5,662 nucleotides of DNA from positions 1 through 5,662 of the forward strand of contig PLKU01000367.1 of NCBI GenBank assembly GCA_003140705.1. Direction: 5' to 3'. The notes under the pieces were generated by a model. That model ran no database searches. It was not told where the DNA came from and worked only from the letters and a program-made list of their open reading frames with translations. Origin of the DNA: Acidobacteriaceae bacterium (lineage in GTDB: Bacteria; Acidobacteriota; Terriglobia; Terriglobales; Acidobacteriaceae). Each line of letters opens with the position of its first letter. The first letter of the stretch is position 1. Of the stretch, positions 5,400-5,662 are shown in pieces. The translations under genes and the position numbers were made by a program.

Positions 5400-5662
5400 A
5401 TGTCCCCAACCATAAGTCACCCGAAGTCCACCAGCGAGTCCGGTGAACAACAAGCCGATCGCGGGCAAAGTCCCAACAACGCCTGGGGCGACCGAGTGCG
5501 CGCGCTCAAGAACGTGCCTGCGGTTCTGCACTTCGTTTGGGAGTCGGGGCCCAGGGTCGTCTTCTGGAACATCGCCCTCCGCGTTCTGGTTGCCTTCCTG
5601 CCAGTGGGCATAGGCATTGTCGGCCGCTTCATCATCGATGGGGTCAACAACATCCGCTTGCA
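5400..5662 (+). CDS. ABC transporter, exporter-type, N-terminus (runs off right edge)
   Basis: Eighty-seven codons are visible. The first 30 or so are polar, then DRVRALKNVPAVLHFVWESG leads into a hydrophobic segment, about VVFWNIALRVLVAFLPVGIG, followed by IVGRFIIDGVNN. This is the usual beginning of fused permease-ATPase exporters: an amphipathic lead with LxNVPxxLxxVWE, then the first transmembrane helix ending in a GRFIIDG-type turn. The nucleotide-binding domain would lie several hundred residues beyond the window. The ATG at 5400 has GAGAGG three bases upstream, which is close; an in-frame ATG at 5382 is an alternative without a ribosome binding site. The gene is co-directional with the hydrolase but about 185 bases away, so it may have its own promoter. 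The exporter fold is probable; the substrate is unknown. Confidence 0.75.
   Translation, partial: MSPTISHPKSTSESGEQQADRGQSPNNAWGDRVRALKNVPAVLHFVWESGPRVVFWNIALRVLVAFLPVGIGIVGRFIIDGVNNIRL

Overview
The window looks like chromosomal DNA of a free-living, Gram-negative-type bacterium. The best guess is Acidobacteriota. This rests on three things: a CIRCE-controlled groES, a membrane-anchored protein with a carboxypeptidase-regulatory-like domain of the kind abundant in that phylum, and a Tat-exported glycoamylase-domain hydrolase. The assignment is inference from gene content and remembered family resemblance, not from a marker gene.

Layout, left to right. (1) Positions 1-442: the 5' part of groES on the minus strand, with a strong ribosome binding site, a sigma-70-like promoter and a CIRCE operator with one mismatch overlapping the start region. 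groEL would be expected beyond the left edge. (2) Positions 443-1098: no recognisable gene. (3) Positions about 1099-2051: the scar or end of an integrated element. It holds an AlpA-type regulator with a long C-terminal extension (minus strand), perhaps a small overlapping ORF after it, AT-rich tandem GTATTTT-type motifs like integrase arm sites, and a 3'-terminal tRNA fragment with exact acceptor/discriminator/CCA geometry. This fits an attachment site with the element lying to its left. No integrase is visible. (4) Positions 2115-2584: a pentanucleotide tandem repeat, one doubtful 84-codon ORF and short non-coding DNA.

(5) Positions 2585-5215: a divergent pair. On the minus strand is a 335-residue membrane-anchored protein with a carboxypeptidase-regulatory-like domain and six cysteines. 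On the plus strand is a roughly 469-residue glycoamylase-domain (GH144-like) protein with a twin-arginine signal. The DNA between them carries three copies of the 7-mer TTGAGCC (two direct at a 10-bp pitch, one inverted), a candidate shared operator. (6) Positions 5216-5399: a spacer with a 14-bp palindrome. (7) From position 5400: the N-terminus of an ABC-exporter-type protein running off the right edge.

The hydrolase, the anchored protein and perhaps the ABC transporter may serve cell-envelope or extracellular glucan metabolism, but only their adjacency supports a link. I see no CRISPR array, rRNA, complete tRNA, intact transposase or clear defence system. The most notable observations are the element scar and the TTGAGCC repeats. 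Nothing here amounts to a clearly new system.
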